Assembly (NCBI GenBank): GCA_033002965.1
Contig: JAURVB010004741.1
Span: forward strand, 38,495-102,494
DNA: 64,000 nt
Reading direction: 5' to 3'
DNA from: Piper betle
Taxonomy: Eukaryota; Streptophyta; Magnoliopsida; Piperales; Piperaceae
Shown piece after piece: positions 11,379-23,140 of the stretch. The stretch's first letter is position 1; each line of letters starts with the position of its first letter. Below the pieces are notes generated by a model that saw only the letters and a list, made by a program, of their open reading frames with translations, was not told the origin of the DNA and searched no databases. Made by a program: the position numbers and the translations under genes.

Positions 11379-12002
11379 ATGGCAGGCACTCGTAGACAGC
11401 CAAACTGATCTACTCACTCAAATTCAAACACAGAGAGGGTATTGGCCTAGATCCTGACGACCATGTAGGGACTCGCACAGGCTTTAGAAAATACAAATTC
11501 TGTGCTTCAAAATATTGTGCGGTGGTTACCAGGAGCGGTAGCAAGGAATGGAGCCTCAAACTTAGCAGCAGGTCCTAGCATCACCCCAGAGGGTGTTCTG
11601 GGTTAGCAGATAGGGGCGAGCAAGGGGAGCATCCAAACCCAGTGCCACCAGTAGTCCAACAATTGTTGCCACTAGTTGTTGATGATAGTGACCGTTACAC
11701 TGTGGAAAAGTTCAGGAAGAAAGGAGCTGAGGTATTTATTAGAGGGATTGATCCAATAAAGGTGGAGAGCTGGATAGACATTACCGAAAAAGTGTTTAGG
11801 GCTCCGTCTATGCCCCACCGCCATCAAATGAGGTTGGCAACATGCATGCTTCAGGAGGAAGCATCTTACTGGTGGAAATCCATGGAAAAACCACATTTCA
11901 AGGATGTGAGATTTCTTCCATCACGTGGCAGAATTTATGGCAGCTTTCAATGGACAATATTATCCAAAGCCCGTTGTCCAGTAGAAAGCACTACAGTTTG
12001 CC
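11379..12002 (+). pseudogene. Tekay element 1 gag, degraded and internally deleted
   Basis: The likely start is the ATG before GCAGGCACTCGTAGACAG, shared with the copy at 58597; a stop follows within ten codons. The best open part (11642-12007) carries FIRGIDPIKVESWIDITEKV and RLATCMLQEEASYWWKSME, the Retrotrans_gag fold that forms the virus-like particle. After CCAGTAGAAAGC the sequence jumps to the start of the RT lead (...TTTGCCATTGACCTAGC), so the gag C-terminus, its zinc knuckle and the protease are lost. The gene is then cut at 12007 by the solo LTR. Confidence 0.75.
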
Positions 12003-12463
12003 ATTGATGTAATGACCCGCCATGTTTCAAGATATTGTGGGCCTTGCTGGCTAGGTGTTACTCAATATTTAACAAAACTAACCCTATAATGACCAATCCT
12101 AACCGGACCAGGTGTTATTAAAAGGTTACATGAATAATATGAAAGCAAATAAGTCTAGCATTTCTAACTCAAAAGAACTTTTGTTTCAAATGAAAATGTG
12201 TGAAATAATTATCCCATAGTCTTGGACCGTTTCCCATAGCCACATTTATGACACAAGAAAAATAAAAAGAGAAGTCCGCTTATTATCTGTTCAACACCTG
12301 AGTTGGTAGAAGAACCACCCCGTCTCTTAGTCTTTAGTTCTGGCTGCTATCCTGCAGACGCAATTCCACGTTAGTGATTAAACACTAAGCCATATAATTA
12401 AATAAAACAAGTAAATAAACTCCCTATCATTATTTATAATATTGGCTTTTGTGACCATTCCAA

Positions 12464-13172
12464 CATGTCCATTTATTAGCTGATGGTTCAGTCCACCATA
12501 GCCATTAGTTGGCTGATGGGTCAGTCCACCATGTCCATCTATCAGCTGATGGGTCAGTCCATCATGTCCATTATTGACTGGTGAGTCCAATCCAGCATGT
12601 CCATAATTGGCTGATGGGTTAGTCCATCATGTCCATTATCGGCTGGCGAGTCCAATCCACCATATCCATTATCGGCTGGTGAGTCCACTCCACCATGTCC
12701 GTAATTGGTTGGCGAGTCCAATCCGCCATGTCTGTTATTAGCTGGTGAGTCCAATCCACCATGTCCGTAATTGGCTGATGGGTCAGTCCATCATGTCCAT
12801 TACCGGCTGGCGGGTCCAATCCGCCATGTTCGTAATTGGCTGATGGGTCAGTCCATCATGTCCATTACCAGCTGGCGAGTCCAATCTGCCATGTCTATTT
12901 TTGGCTGGTGAGTCCAATCTACCATGTCTGTAATTAGCTAATGGGTTAGTCCATCATGTCCATTATCGGCTGGCGAGTCAAATCCACCATGTCCGTTATT
13001 GGCTGGTGAGTCCACTCCACCATGTTTGTAATTGGCTGGCGAGTCCAATCCCCCATGTGCAATTTATTGGCTGATGGGTCAATCCATCATGTCCATTATC
13101 GGCTGGTGAGTCCAATCTGCCATGTCCGTTATCAGCTAGTGAGTCCAATCCACCATGTCCAATTTATTGTAC
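12464..13172. repeat. Tandem-repeat cassette alpha, about 33-bp unit, roughly 21 copies
   Basis: Degenerate units around GGCTGGCGAGTCCAATCC followed by ACCATGTCC and ATTATC, alternating with GGCTGATGGGTCAGTCCATC variants. The unit is a multiple of three, so spurious open frames of 11-residue repeats run across it on the minus strand. The cassette sits inside a Tekay LTR, between the CAGTCCGACAT box and the U5-side part. Confidence 0.85.
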
Positions 13173-14822
13173 TATGGGCTCTCAAGTCCTTTTCTGACAT
13201 ATCCATTATTGGATTATGAAGGGCGTAGCCCATGTCGGACTGAGTCAATTCCTTGACCCTGGTTGCATTTGGTGCATGGTGGTCGAATCTGGGCTCAGTC
13301 TAACAAGGTTGTCCACATGGGAAAATACAACATTTAAATAGTTGTACGGACCTGGATATTTTGAACTCGCAGCTGCGACCAATGATCCTAATCTGAACGA
13401 GGACATAAAATTATACATAAGTATAATTCTATTTGAGTAGAAATGCATGCAACTAAATGACTAATATATACATTACTATTAAATTTCAACAATATTAAAT
13501 ATTAAATTATTCATGTGATATAATCATTTAAATCCTACTTTACATTAATTATCTAGATCATAATTAACACTTAACAAATAATAAAATAATTATCAACTTA
13601 TAAACAAATATTTAATTATTATTATTAGTATATTTTCCTTTGAGACGATAATTACTTAACCACAATCTTGATAATTTAGTTTACGGTTTTAAATCTATAA
13701 TCGCTATCCTTATTCATAGCCAATTTAATTAAATAAGTTGTACGATTAAATTATTTAAAATAATTTGTATTATTCTAATTTAAAAATATTATTAATACAA
13801 TTATTTTAAATTATTCGACTCAATAAAATTTTGAACTTTATTTATTTTCATTATGCTATTTAGGTTCGACGCTTGTGATTGTTACCCGACTATAGTTTAA
13901 TAACCCATTTTCTACATTACTGACTCGTTATTAAAATAATCACTTTATTTATCTAATATTAAATTTAATATGATAAAGGTAAAATCTTTATTTTATTATT
14001 CACTTATAATCCTCCGATTTAATTTAATCACTTGTATTACGCCGATTAATTATCGACCGTTTATCATTACCGTATTTTTTATTACTTATGTCCATGTCGA
14101 TTTCATCCAATCATTAATTAGTTTAGTAACTTTAACCCATAACCCATTAAAATAATTATTTTTAAAGATTTATTACGAGTTCGTATTATTTTTAACTCAA
14201 GTCGGTATCGAGTCAACCAGTATTTATAGATTTGCCACCACGAGCTTCTTCTTCTTCTTCTTCCCGTCGACATTCTTCTAGTAACGACCGCCATGTTCTC
14301 ACAACATTGTGTGTAAAACCCGTGACTCGAGTCAGGGTTTTTACGTTACCGAACCAGTCGGTTCGACCGTTGGTTCGAGTCGAGTCAGTTTCATGAATCG
14401 CGTGCTGAGTCGAGACCAGCCGTGAGTTATGAGCGATGAGAGTCAGGTGTACCTGAGTATATGATGATAACGTCGAGAAGATGGTGAGATGCGAGTTATC
14501 TGAATATATGAAAGTATGCAGTATTTTTTTCTTTTTATATGTTTGATCGTAGAAATAGTTTTAGGCCGAATAACGCATTAGGATGCGTTGGATTATATTC
14601 GGGTGGGTTATTAGTTATAGAGCATGCCATTTGGATGTTGTTGTGTTTGTTTTATTTTATAGGATTTTTCCATATTTTTCTAGATTTTTTTAGAATTTAT
14701 TACGAACTAGTTATTATTTTGACTCGAGTCGGAATCGAGTCAATACTAAATTACGAGTTTGCCACTAGTCATGTTTTTCTTCTTCCCCGACCATTCTCAC
14801 CCAAACCCTCGCCGCCGCCACT

Positions 14823-15182
14823 GTGGTGTGCTGCCGCCGCCGCCGCCGACGTCGTGCTGCCGCCGATCGACGCCGCCCTGCCCCGCCTTGCCGTCGCCGT
14901 GCCGCCCCGACCAACCCCGGCCACCGTCGCGCCGCCACGACGCCGGAATCGCCCCACGAAGCCGCCTCGGTCGTCGCCACTCCGGGCCGGATTCCGCCGC
15001 CGTCCGGGCCGCACCGCCGCCGCTGTGACCCCGACGACCACCCCCTCGACGTCGCCGACGTTTCCCCCATCGTCCCGACCACCGTCGAGGCCGGCCGGAG
15101 CCTCGATCGGAGAACGCCGCCGCCGCCACCCACTTTCGACGCCGCCGCCGACGGCCATCGCCGCCTCGGTTACTTTGTTTGA
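14823..15182 (+). other. GC-rich open frame in the family A LTR, 119 codons
   Basis: A Pro/Arg/Ala-rich reading frame that ends ADGHRRLGYFV. The equivalent frame is open in other LTR copies: 4792-5235 (minus, ends DGHRHLGYPV), 41219-41746 (plus, ends DDHCRPGYIV) and 53460-53891 (minus, ends DGHRRPGCSV). The composition alone, with few AT-rich stop codons, may keep it open. I recognise no domain and do not call it a gene; it is listed because the end is shared by four copies. Confidence 0.3.
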
Positions 15183-16093
15183 CACCACCATCGGACCAAG
15201 CTCGTCGAGCTGGTGCCGATAGACCCCCTGATTGCCCCGTCCCAAATCATCGCCGGAAAACCGTCGGAATCCGCCGGAAAACCGCCGACACTCGCCGGAA
15301 AACCGCCGGAACCGCCGGAAATTGGATTTGTGGGAAATTCGTCGGATCATCCGCCGAACGCACCCGGTCCAATCTGATCGGATTTCGGACGCCGCTAGGT
15401 GCCGAATTCGAGTTTCGAGCCACGAAACGGAAACCCTAGCCGTCGCCGATTTTCGACGACGCGAGGTATAATTTATTTTAATTTAATTATTTGAAAGTTT
15501 TGATTATTAGAATTGCATGCTAGGATTGGTGAATTGTGTGTTATAATAATATATATAAATGTAGATTTGATTAAGGATAAAAATATGAAATTTGTTTGAT
15601 TGTGTGGTGTTAAAAATAGAAGTTATGAAACTAATTAGGGTTATTAAGTAATAATCATGATCTAATCAAACTAGCTTAAGTAGACTCGCTAGAATTGATA
15701 TAGGTTGATGTGTGTTGATTGACGTGTGATTGTGTTGATTGTGTGTGCATGCTATAGGATATGTGATTCATCATGCGGGCGTTAGTTTTTAGCTTGATTG
15801 TGTAGGTACGGTGTAGGAGCTCGCCGCCTAGGCGCGTGGACCCGTTTGGAGCTTCTACCAGGTCCGTTTAGGACTCGTTCTCTGATTTACGCTACTCTCT
15901 TGTGTATTTGATTTATTATGTGCAGGACGAGTTAAGTGGCGTTTTATCGGATCCCACTTAACTCGGGCCATTTAGCCAACAGTTCTTTTCCGGATTAATA
16001 ACCCTCGAGGATGAGATCCCTCGAGTTTGTTTTCGAACTTCAGATCCAGCTCATGTTGCCTTCGGGCCTATTGTATAAATCCCAACCCAGACC

Positions 16094-16102
16094 TATATAT
16101 AT
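16094..16102 (+). promoter_or_regulatory. TATA-like box of the family A LTR
   Basis: TATATATAT in ACCTATATATATGTATAG, followed by a purine-rich GGTGAGAGACTGAATGAGGG. The same box occurs in the copies at 3922-3934 (minus), about 42645 (plus) and about 52560 (minus). It is nearly symmetric, so it does not settle orientation alone. Confidence 0.45.
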
Positions 16103-17038
16103 GTATAGTTTTCGTGTTTTGGTGAGAGACTGAATGAGGGAAATCCGACTACCGTGCTACGCGAGCGGGCACGTGTGTGTCGACAGTGGGCTCTGGAATG
16201 GTGTACAAGCCGTTTCATTCCCGAGGGATCCTGACAACTCCACCTTTGAGTTCCTCAAACCCGGAGAAGTGTGGAGGTTCACGGGTACTGCATTGCAGCG
16301 CATGTCTAGACTTGTGGTTTCAAAGGGTACTGAAGGCGACTGCCCGAGAGTACTCGGCCTTCGTGCTCAAGGCCAGGAGTAATATGGAAGGTGCAGAGGG
16401 CGGATAGGAATGAGATTTGACGCGAGAAGCAATAGAGAAATGGCCGAGGCATGAGAATGTGAAAGATAGGGGGACGCTGTCGACCCGATGGCGACGGCTC
16501 CCGTATGTGCCCTGATGAGAGTTCTTGAGGAAGTATATGGTTTTGATTCAACAGGAGAGTTTGCTCTCCTGTGCCAGTTTGATATTAGTTATTTTCCGGG
16601 CCGGTAACACTCGTTACTGACGGTTTTTCTATATATATGTAGGTGAGGAATGCGAAGCGATGAAAGCTGTCGGGACTGCGGAGGAGCAGCACGGAACCGC
16701 GCACACATGTACCTGCCGCGTGTAACGTATAATGATGGTGTGTTATTGCTACGTGAATGATAATTTTGATGTGTTTGTTTAGATAAATTGCTTGTTATGA
16801 AATGAATGGATAAATGTGAATGAGTAGTGAGTTTGGAGTTCAGGCTCGGTTGAATTGAAACGAAGGAGATCACACCTGCGAAGGCAATTCTGCGTTAGTG
16901 ATTACAACACTAAGTAGTATAATAGATAAAACAAGTCAAGTACATTCCACTATTTCCTTATGTTCATTTTAATATGCGGTGGAGCGATTCCGCTATACTC
17001 CAAAACAATGCAGAGGAGTTATCCACTGTGATCCGAAC

Positions 17039-18087
17039 ACCCCGCCGTAGCCCTTTTGGGGGAGGCTACCACTACCATCTCCAGTGCCAGTGCCTCGCAC
17101 ACCCCGGCCATAGCCTTTTTGTGGGGAAGCTAGCACTGCACTCAGGTGATTGCTACGCCCCGTTTGTGGGAAGCTCTCACTACCAATTCTAGTGCCAGTG
17201 CCTCACACACCCCAGCCGTAGCATTTTTATGGGGAGGCAATCACTGCACTCCAGTGCCAGTACCTCGCACGCCCCGGCCTTAGCCTTTTTATGGGGAAGC
17301 TATCACTGCACTCAGGTGAATGCTATGCCCTGTTTGTGGGGAAGCTCTCACTGCCAATTCCAATGCCAATGCCTCACACACCTCGGCCGTAGCCTTTTAT
17401 GGGGAGGCTATCACTGCACTCAGGTGATTGCTATGCCCCGTTTGTGGGGAAGCTCTGACTACCAAATCTAGTGCCAGTGCCTCACACACCCCGGCTGTAG
17501 CCTTTTTATGGGGAGGCTATCACTGCACTCCAGTGCCGGTGCCTTGCACACCCCGGCCTTAGCCTTTTTATGGGGAAGCTATCACTGCACTCAGGTGAAT
17601 GCTACGCCCTGTTTGTAGAGAAGCTCTCACTGCCAATTCTAGTGCCAATGCCTCACACACCCTGGCCGTAGCCTTTTTATGGGGAGGCATTCACTGCACT
17701 CAGGTGATTGCCACGCCCCGTTTGTAGGGAAGCTCTCACTACAAATTCTAGTGCCAGTGCCTCACACACCCCGGCGTAGCCTTTTTATGGGGAGGCTATC
17801 ACTACACTCTAGTGCCAGTGCCTTGCACACCCCGGCCTTAGCCTTTTTATGGGGAAGCTATCACTACACTCAGGTGAATGCTACGCCATGTTTGTGGGAA
17901 AGCTCTCACTGCTAATTCTAGTGCCAATGCCTCACACACCCCGGCCGTAGCCTTTTTATTTGGATGCTATCACTGCACTCAGGTGATTCGTACGCCCCGT
18001 TTGTCGGGAAGTTCTCACTACCAATTCTAGTGCCAGTGCCTTGCTGACCCCAGCCGTAGCCTTTTTATGGGGTGGCTATCACTACTC
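17039..18087 (-). repeat. Tandem-repeat cassette beta, about 110-bp unit, copy 1
   Basis: About ten units, each with GGCTACGGCCGGGGTGTG, GAGGCACTGGCACTAGA, GAGAGCTTCCCCACAAACGG and ATCACCTGAGTGCAGTGATA on the minus strand; some units are shortened to about 70 bases. The same cassette occurs at 26929-28215 and 60286-60795 on the plus strand. It lies in the position that holds cassette alpha or gamma in other Tekay LTRs. Confidence 0.85.
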
Positions 18088-20604
18088 TAAAACAATGTCG
18101 ATGCATTACACAATTTACGCACATAATATGACCCCGTGTCAAACTGAGTTAATTCTTTGACCCCGGTTGCACTCGATGCATGGTGGTCGAATCTAGGCTC
18201 AGTCCGACCTAGGCTACCAACAAGGAAAGTACGATGTTCTACCTATTATACATACCTGACTTGAGATTTCGTCTTACTGTAATCCGCTAACCCTAATCTG
18301 AATGAGGGCATAAAATTATACATTAGTATAATTTTATTTGCATGAACCTACATGCAACAACATGACTAATATACTATAAATTTTTAAATGATGTAATTAG
18401 TTAATGTTAGTCTTCATTACTTACTAAATTTTCAGCAATTATGATGATAAATTATCCCCATTCAAATCCCTATTAACAAGTTGATAAGTTAATTATTAAC
18501 AGGACCCATACTTAATTCTTTTGTATTTACCTTATATTCTAACTCGACCGCATCGAGTTCTCCCTTATTTACCTGGTTGTCATTCTACTTTAACAATTCA
18601 TTTAACGACCCTAAAGCTCGCAGATTTATTGTAGTCAACAAGCGAAAGCCGGTATTTTCACCATGCATGGCGACCAACCAGTAACGTGGTGGCCTCCATT
18701 CGCTGCTTTGGGGTCTCCAACTTGGCCACCACATGGCAACCCTCAACCAGTTCTTGGCGACCCCATTCCGGCCACCCAATCAGCAACCCCGACTTGACCA
18801 TGGTGACTCCATGTCGCTCACATAATCAGCCCATGACCCATGGCGACTACCCTAGTCGGCCACATAAACAGCACCCGACCAGACCCATGGCGGCTCCCCT
18901 TGCACCACCATGACGACGACCCTCTAGCACCATCATGATGACGACCCTCTCGCACCACCACGGCGGCACCCCCGACCAGCATGGCTGCACCACCACACCG
19001 ACACCGACCTGTTCTCCCCTTGGATTTCAGACCTGCGTGCCTCCTCGATGGTCTGTTTTGGCCCTCAAGGTGACTCCATCCGGCCACCATCACCGTCGGG
19101 AGCAATTCCCACCTCCAGAACACAACCCCGCACCATGGAAGGAAATATAGCATGGTTGCTGCTGGAAAACAGCAGGACATCCTCCTTGTTTTCTTCTTCC
19201 CTTGTTGATTTCTCATTTAATTCTTATGTTTATCATGTTTACGATTTATGCAACATGTGTATGCATGCAACAAAAGAAAAAGAAAACAAAGAAAATTACC
19301 CGAGCGAAGGAGGAAATCTGGCGTTTGTCTGAGGAGGAAAAATGCAGATGACGCCCTCCCCTTCTCCTTTATATAATGTCATGAAGGCTAGGGTTTGTGA
19401 AAACTTACTTCGCCCAGTATTTCACTTAATGAAGTAACCGGGTAATCGATATGATTCACTTTATTGTTTAAACGGTTTGATTCCGCTTAACCGATTAAAC
19501 AATAATTAACCAGTTAAAATACTTTTCACTTAACCGGGTAATTCACAGTTAACCGGTTGACGGTAAATAATTTGTATTAAAAAAAATAAATTTTCCAACA
19601 TTCGATCCCACCACGGCGAACGTATTTATTAGTATTATTAATATTATTATTTTTTCCGGCTCTTTACACTTCTCTGCACCAAAACGAGACCACACCCTTC
19701 TTCTCCACCCCTTTTCTCGGCACCCAAACCCAGAATCACATCCTCCCACATTTTCAACCGTCTCCAGCAACCAATTGGAAGCCTAAAGTCGATGCTTTAC
19801 AGCAGCTTCCCAAGACGAACATGTCCTGCACCATGGCGCGCGACTTCTGGCCAGCAGCACCGCTGGGGACGCAAGGTGACCTCCGTCCCGCCAGCAGCAC
19901 CACCAGGAACTGTTCCCTTCTCCCCACACGACAACCCAAAATCCCGGCCAAGCGCTGTGAGCATGCACGGCATGAATCTTTGCCGACGGACTGGTATGGA
20001 CGCCTGAAAACACCCACAGCGTTGTCCACCCTCCAAACCCCCATCCTAGACTCCTAAGACGTTAGAGACTGCAATTCCCTTATCCTAACCCACCTGAGCA
20101 CATAGCATAGAACGTTGATGAAACAACAGCACAACAAAAATGATCATGAATTGGTGAAACAACAGCAAGTTTACTTGACGCCCATGAATGGAGGAAGTAG
20201 CAGAACTTTACATGATGATCATGAATTGATGAAGCAACAGAATTTAGCATGGTGATTAAGAAATGCATGAAAACTAAGATTAGGGAGATAGAAACGTTAC
20301 CCAAGCAAGGAAGATGTCGGCTGTGGTAAGGAAGAAGAGAAGAAGATGAGAGCATAATGACGCCCCCTCGCAATTTATAAAATGAAAAATGACGTCCCTT
20401 CACCAAAAATGGCTAGGGCATGTGAAAACACTTTAACACCTGTGTTTTATTCTTTTAACCAAGTAACCGGGTATAGAATAAAATATTTAACTGGGTAGAG
20501 AATCTAATATAATTAGTATTAATTCTCTAACGTTCGATCCTTCCCTACCCGAGTCGAATATATCAAATTTTAAAAAATATTTTTTCCAAGGTCTTAACAA
20601 TTGA

Positions 20605-22362
20605 CCTAGCACCTGGTGTAACACCAATTTCTAAAGCACCATACCGCATGGCTCCAGCAGAACTCAAGGAGTTAAAGAGTCAACTAGAGGAGTTATTACA
20701 GGCAGGTTTCATCCGAACAAGTACTTAACCGTAGGGAGCGCCTGTTCTTTTTGTGAAAAAGAAGGATGGATCACTTTGGCTGTGTATTGACTATCGACAA
20801 CCCAATCAAGTGACTGTGAAGAATCGGTACCCCTTACCGAGGATTGATGACTTGTTTGATTAGCTAAAAACATTTGGATTATTTTCTAAGATAGACTTGT
20901 GGTCTGGTTATCACCAGTTACGAGTAAAGAAGTTAGACATACAGAAAACAGGTTTCCAAACACGATATGGACATTACGAGTTTCTAGTTATACCTTTTGC
21001 TCTAACAAATGCACCAGCGGCCTTTATGTCACTCATGAACACAGTATTTCACGCATACTTGGACAAGTTTATTATCGTGTTTGTGGACGACATTCTGGTC
21101 TATTCAAATAATGAAGAAGAGCACGTGGAGCACCTGTCCATTACTCTTCAAGTTCTAAGAGAGAATCAATTGTTTGCCAAATTCTCAAAGTGTGACTTCT
21201 AGTTGAAGGAGGTAAACTTTGTTGGTCATATAATCTCAAAGGCCAGAGTTGCAGTGGTTCCATCAAAAGTGAAAGCAGTCACTAATTGGACACAACCCAA
21301 GTCAGTCACTGACATCAGAAGCTTTCTCGGTTCAGCTGGTTACTACAGGAAATTCATAAACAACTTCTGCATGCCATTGAGTAGCATCGCTCAAATGGAG
21401 TAGTAAGTGTGAGGAGAGTTTCGTGTCCCTAAAGAAGAGTCTAACAACTGCTCCAGTCTTGCACACTGCCAAATGGTAATGAAGGATTCGTAGTCTTCAT
21501 TGATGCATCCCTGTTTGGTTTAGGATGTGTCCTTATGCAGGGAGGTAAAGTGATGGCCTAAGCCTCTCATCAATTGAAGAATCATGAGCAAAATTATGCA
21601 ACCCATGACTTGGAACTAGCAGTAGTGGTTTTTGGACTGGAGACACTACTTGTATGGAGCCCAGTTTGAAGTCTTCACTGACCACCAGAGTTTGAAGTAT
21701 ATCTTCACCCGAAATGACCTTAACATGCGACAAAGGGGATGGTTAGAGTATTTGAAGGAGTACAACTTCCAAATCTTATACCATCCAGGGAAAGCAAATG
21801 TGGTAGCAGACGTGTTGAGTCAGAAGGGCAAGGTGGACAAAGGTCAACAGCTAGCTAGACTTTGGGTCATGTCAGCAAAAGTGGTTGTTATCAACCCTGC
21901 GGAGCAACTAACAGGGTTACTGGCAAATTTGGTTATTTCCAATGATTTAGTTGATCAGTGTTAAACTAAGCACAATTGGGGTGATGAGGGCAAGACTCCT
22001 GACATTGTAGCTGATTCCAATAGTGTGATCAGATTTAGAGGAAGATTGTGTGCACCCAAGGAGGATGCACTGAGGCGGAATATCTTGGAGGAGGCTCATC
22101 ACTCAAAGTTCTTGATACACCCTGGAGCTACTAAAATGTATCAGGATTTAAAGAGAACCTACTAGTCGATTGGGATGAAGAGGGATGTTGTGGATTTTGT
22201 CTCCAAGTGTCAAACTTGCCAACAAATCAAAGCCCAACATCAATTACCTGGACGACTATTCCAACTTTTAGAAATACCAACTTGGAAATGGGAGTGTGTC
22301 ACATGCGATTTTATTGCAGAGCTCCCAAGGACTCAGAAGAAGCATGACTCCATATGGGTGGT
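20605..22362 (+). pseudogene. Tekay element 1 pol: RT, RNase H and start of integrase
   Basis: Continues the reading frame cut at 12007. RT: stops after FIRTST and near GAPVLF, then [19 protein letters not shown] and the catalytic FVDDILVYS (21080-21106) are intact. RNase [16 protein letters not shown] (about 21497), [25 protein letters not shown], with stops and a shift near 21640. Integrase: HHSKFLIHPG and CQTCQQIKAQ of the HHCC zinc finger, with a TAG in TY*SIG, up to DSIWVVV, where a Tekay LTR cuts in at 22363. The catalytic DDE core and the chromodomain are missing. Related to 61186-63957. Inactive. Confidence 0.85.
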
Positions 22363-23140
22363 TGTAAAGACCCGGAAAATAATAATAATAATAACAATAA
22401 TAATAACGTTCGACGCGGTGGGATCGAACGTGGGAATTTTATTTTTCATTTAAATGGAAAAACAAATCGTTAGCTGGTTAAGTATGATTTATCCGGTTAA
22501 TTGAAAAGTAATTTTTAACCAGATAATTCGAGTTGAATCGGTTGAGTCGACTACACTATTTAACCATATAACCATTTAAGTTAACCATACCATGTACCCA
22601 TTTAATAGGTTAAGTGAAATGGTTAAGTAAACCATATCAATTACTCGATTATCCGGTTACTCGATTAAGTGAAATACGGGCGAAGTAAGTTTTCACAAAC
22701 CGTAGCCTTCATGACATTATATAAAGAGAAGGGGAGAGTGTCATCCACATAATTTCTCTTCAAATAGATGCCAGCTTCCTCCTTCACTCGGGTAATTCTT
22801 CTTCCTTTCCTCTTCTTAGTTGCATAAATCAAATGGATAATAAGCATGTTTAGATAATAAGCATGTTAAACATAAAATTAAAATCTGAAATCAACGAAGA
22901 GAAGGGGAACACTTGGAGGTCATCCTGATGTTTTGCAGCAGCAACAACGCCATCTTCCATCCTTGTGAGTTGGGTTGACGTGCTGGAAGTAGGCAGTGCT
23001 CCTGGCAGTGCTGCTGGCCGAACGGAGTCGCCTTGGGTGGCCGAGTCAGACCGTCGAGGAGGGATGCAAATCAGGAACGTGAAGGGAGACGAGGTCGTTG
23101 TTTCCATGAGTGGTCTTGCTGGCCAGACGTGGATTCGCCA

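Larger units (their letters stand above)
14312..16872 (+). mobile_element. Family A LTR, 3' end deleted
   Basis: Starts TGTAAAACCCGTGACTCG at 14312 after the target-site candidate TTGTG (14307-14311). It is collinear with 40901-45007 up to GAAGGAGAT at 16872, then breaks into Tekay LTR sequence (CACACCTGCG), so about 350-400 bases of this LTR, and the matching end of its host LTR, were deleted together. It has the edge palindrome (14313-14343), the GC-rich block (14770-15340), the AAACCCTAG box (about 15432) and a TATA box (16094-16102). Confidence 0.8.
14280..19668 (-). mobile_element. Tekay-related LTR (variant B') nested in the solo LTR
   Basis: Flanked by CTTCT (14275-14279 and 19669-19673). 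The right edge reads TGTAAAGAGCCGG on the minus strand, followed by AT-rich (AATAAT) sequence; the left 32 bases (14280-14311) are the LTR terminus (GGCGGTCGTTAC), with the terminal TG changed to AG. About 200 bases next to the family A insert are lost. It contains cassette beta (17039-18087), the hairpin at 18310-18337 and a GC-rich block (about 18690-19180) with CACCACCATGACGACG-like repeats. Open frames there are not taken as genes. Confidence 0.75.
12008..20599 (-). mobile_element. Tekay-type solo LTR inserted in Tekay element 1, itself split
   Basis: The left edge TGTAATGACCCGCC and right edge GGTCTTAACA are flanked by ATTGA (12003-12007 and 20600-20604). The two flanks rebuild the pol lead-in (...CATTGACCTAGCACC), which proves the insertion. 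Removing the nested LTR at 14280-19673 leaves about 3.2 kb. It carries a 33-bp repeat cassette (12464-13172) and the conserved hairpin (13405-13432). No internal region is seen, so it is a solo LTR. Confidence 0.85.

Noticed and set aside
12554..12819. Open frames of 11-residue repeats (WTHQPITDMVD type)
   Set aside because: The 33-bp cassette is a multiple of three, so frames stay open by chance. No start context or domain; the array lies in an LTR.
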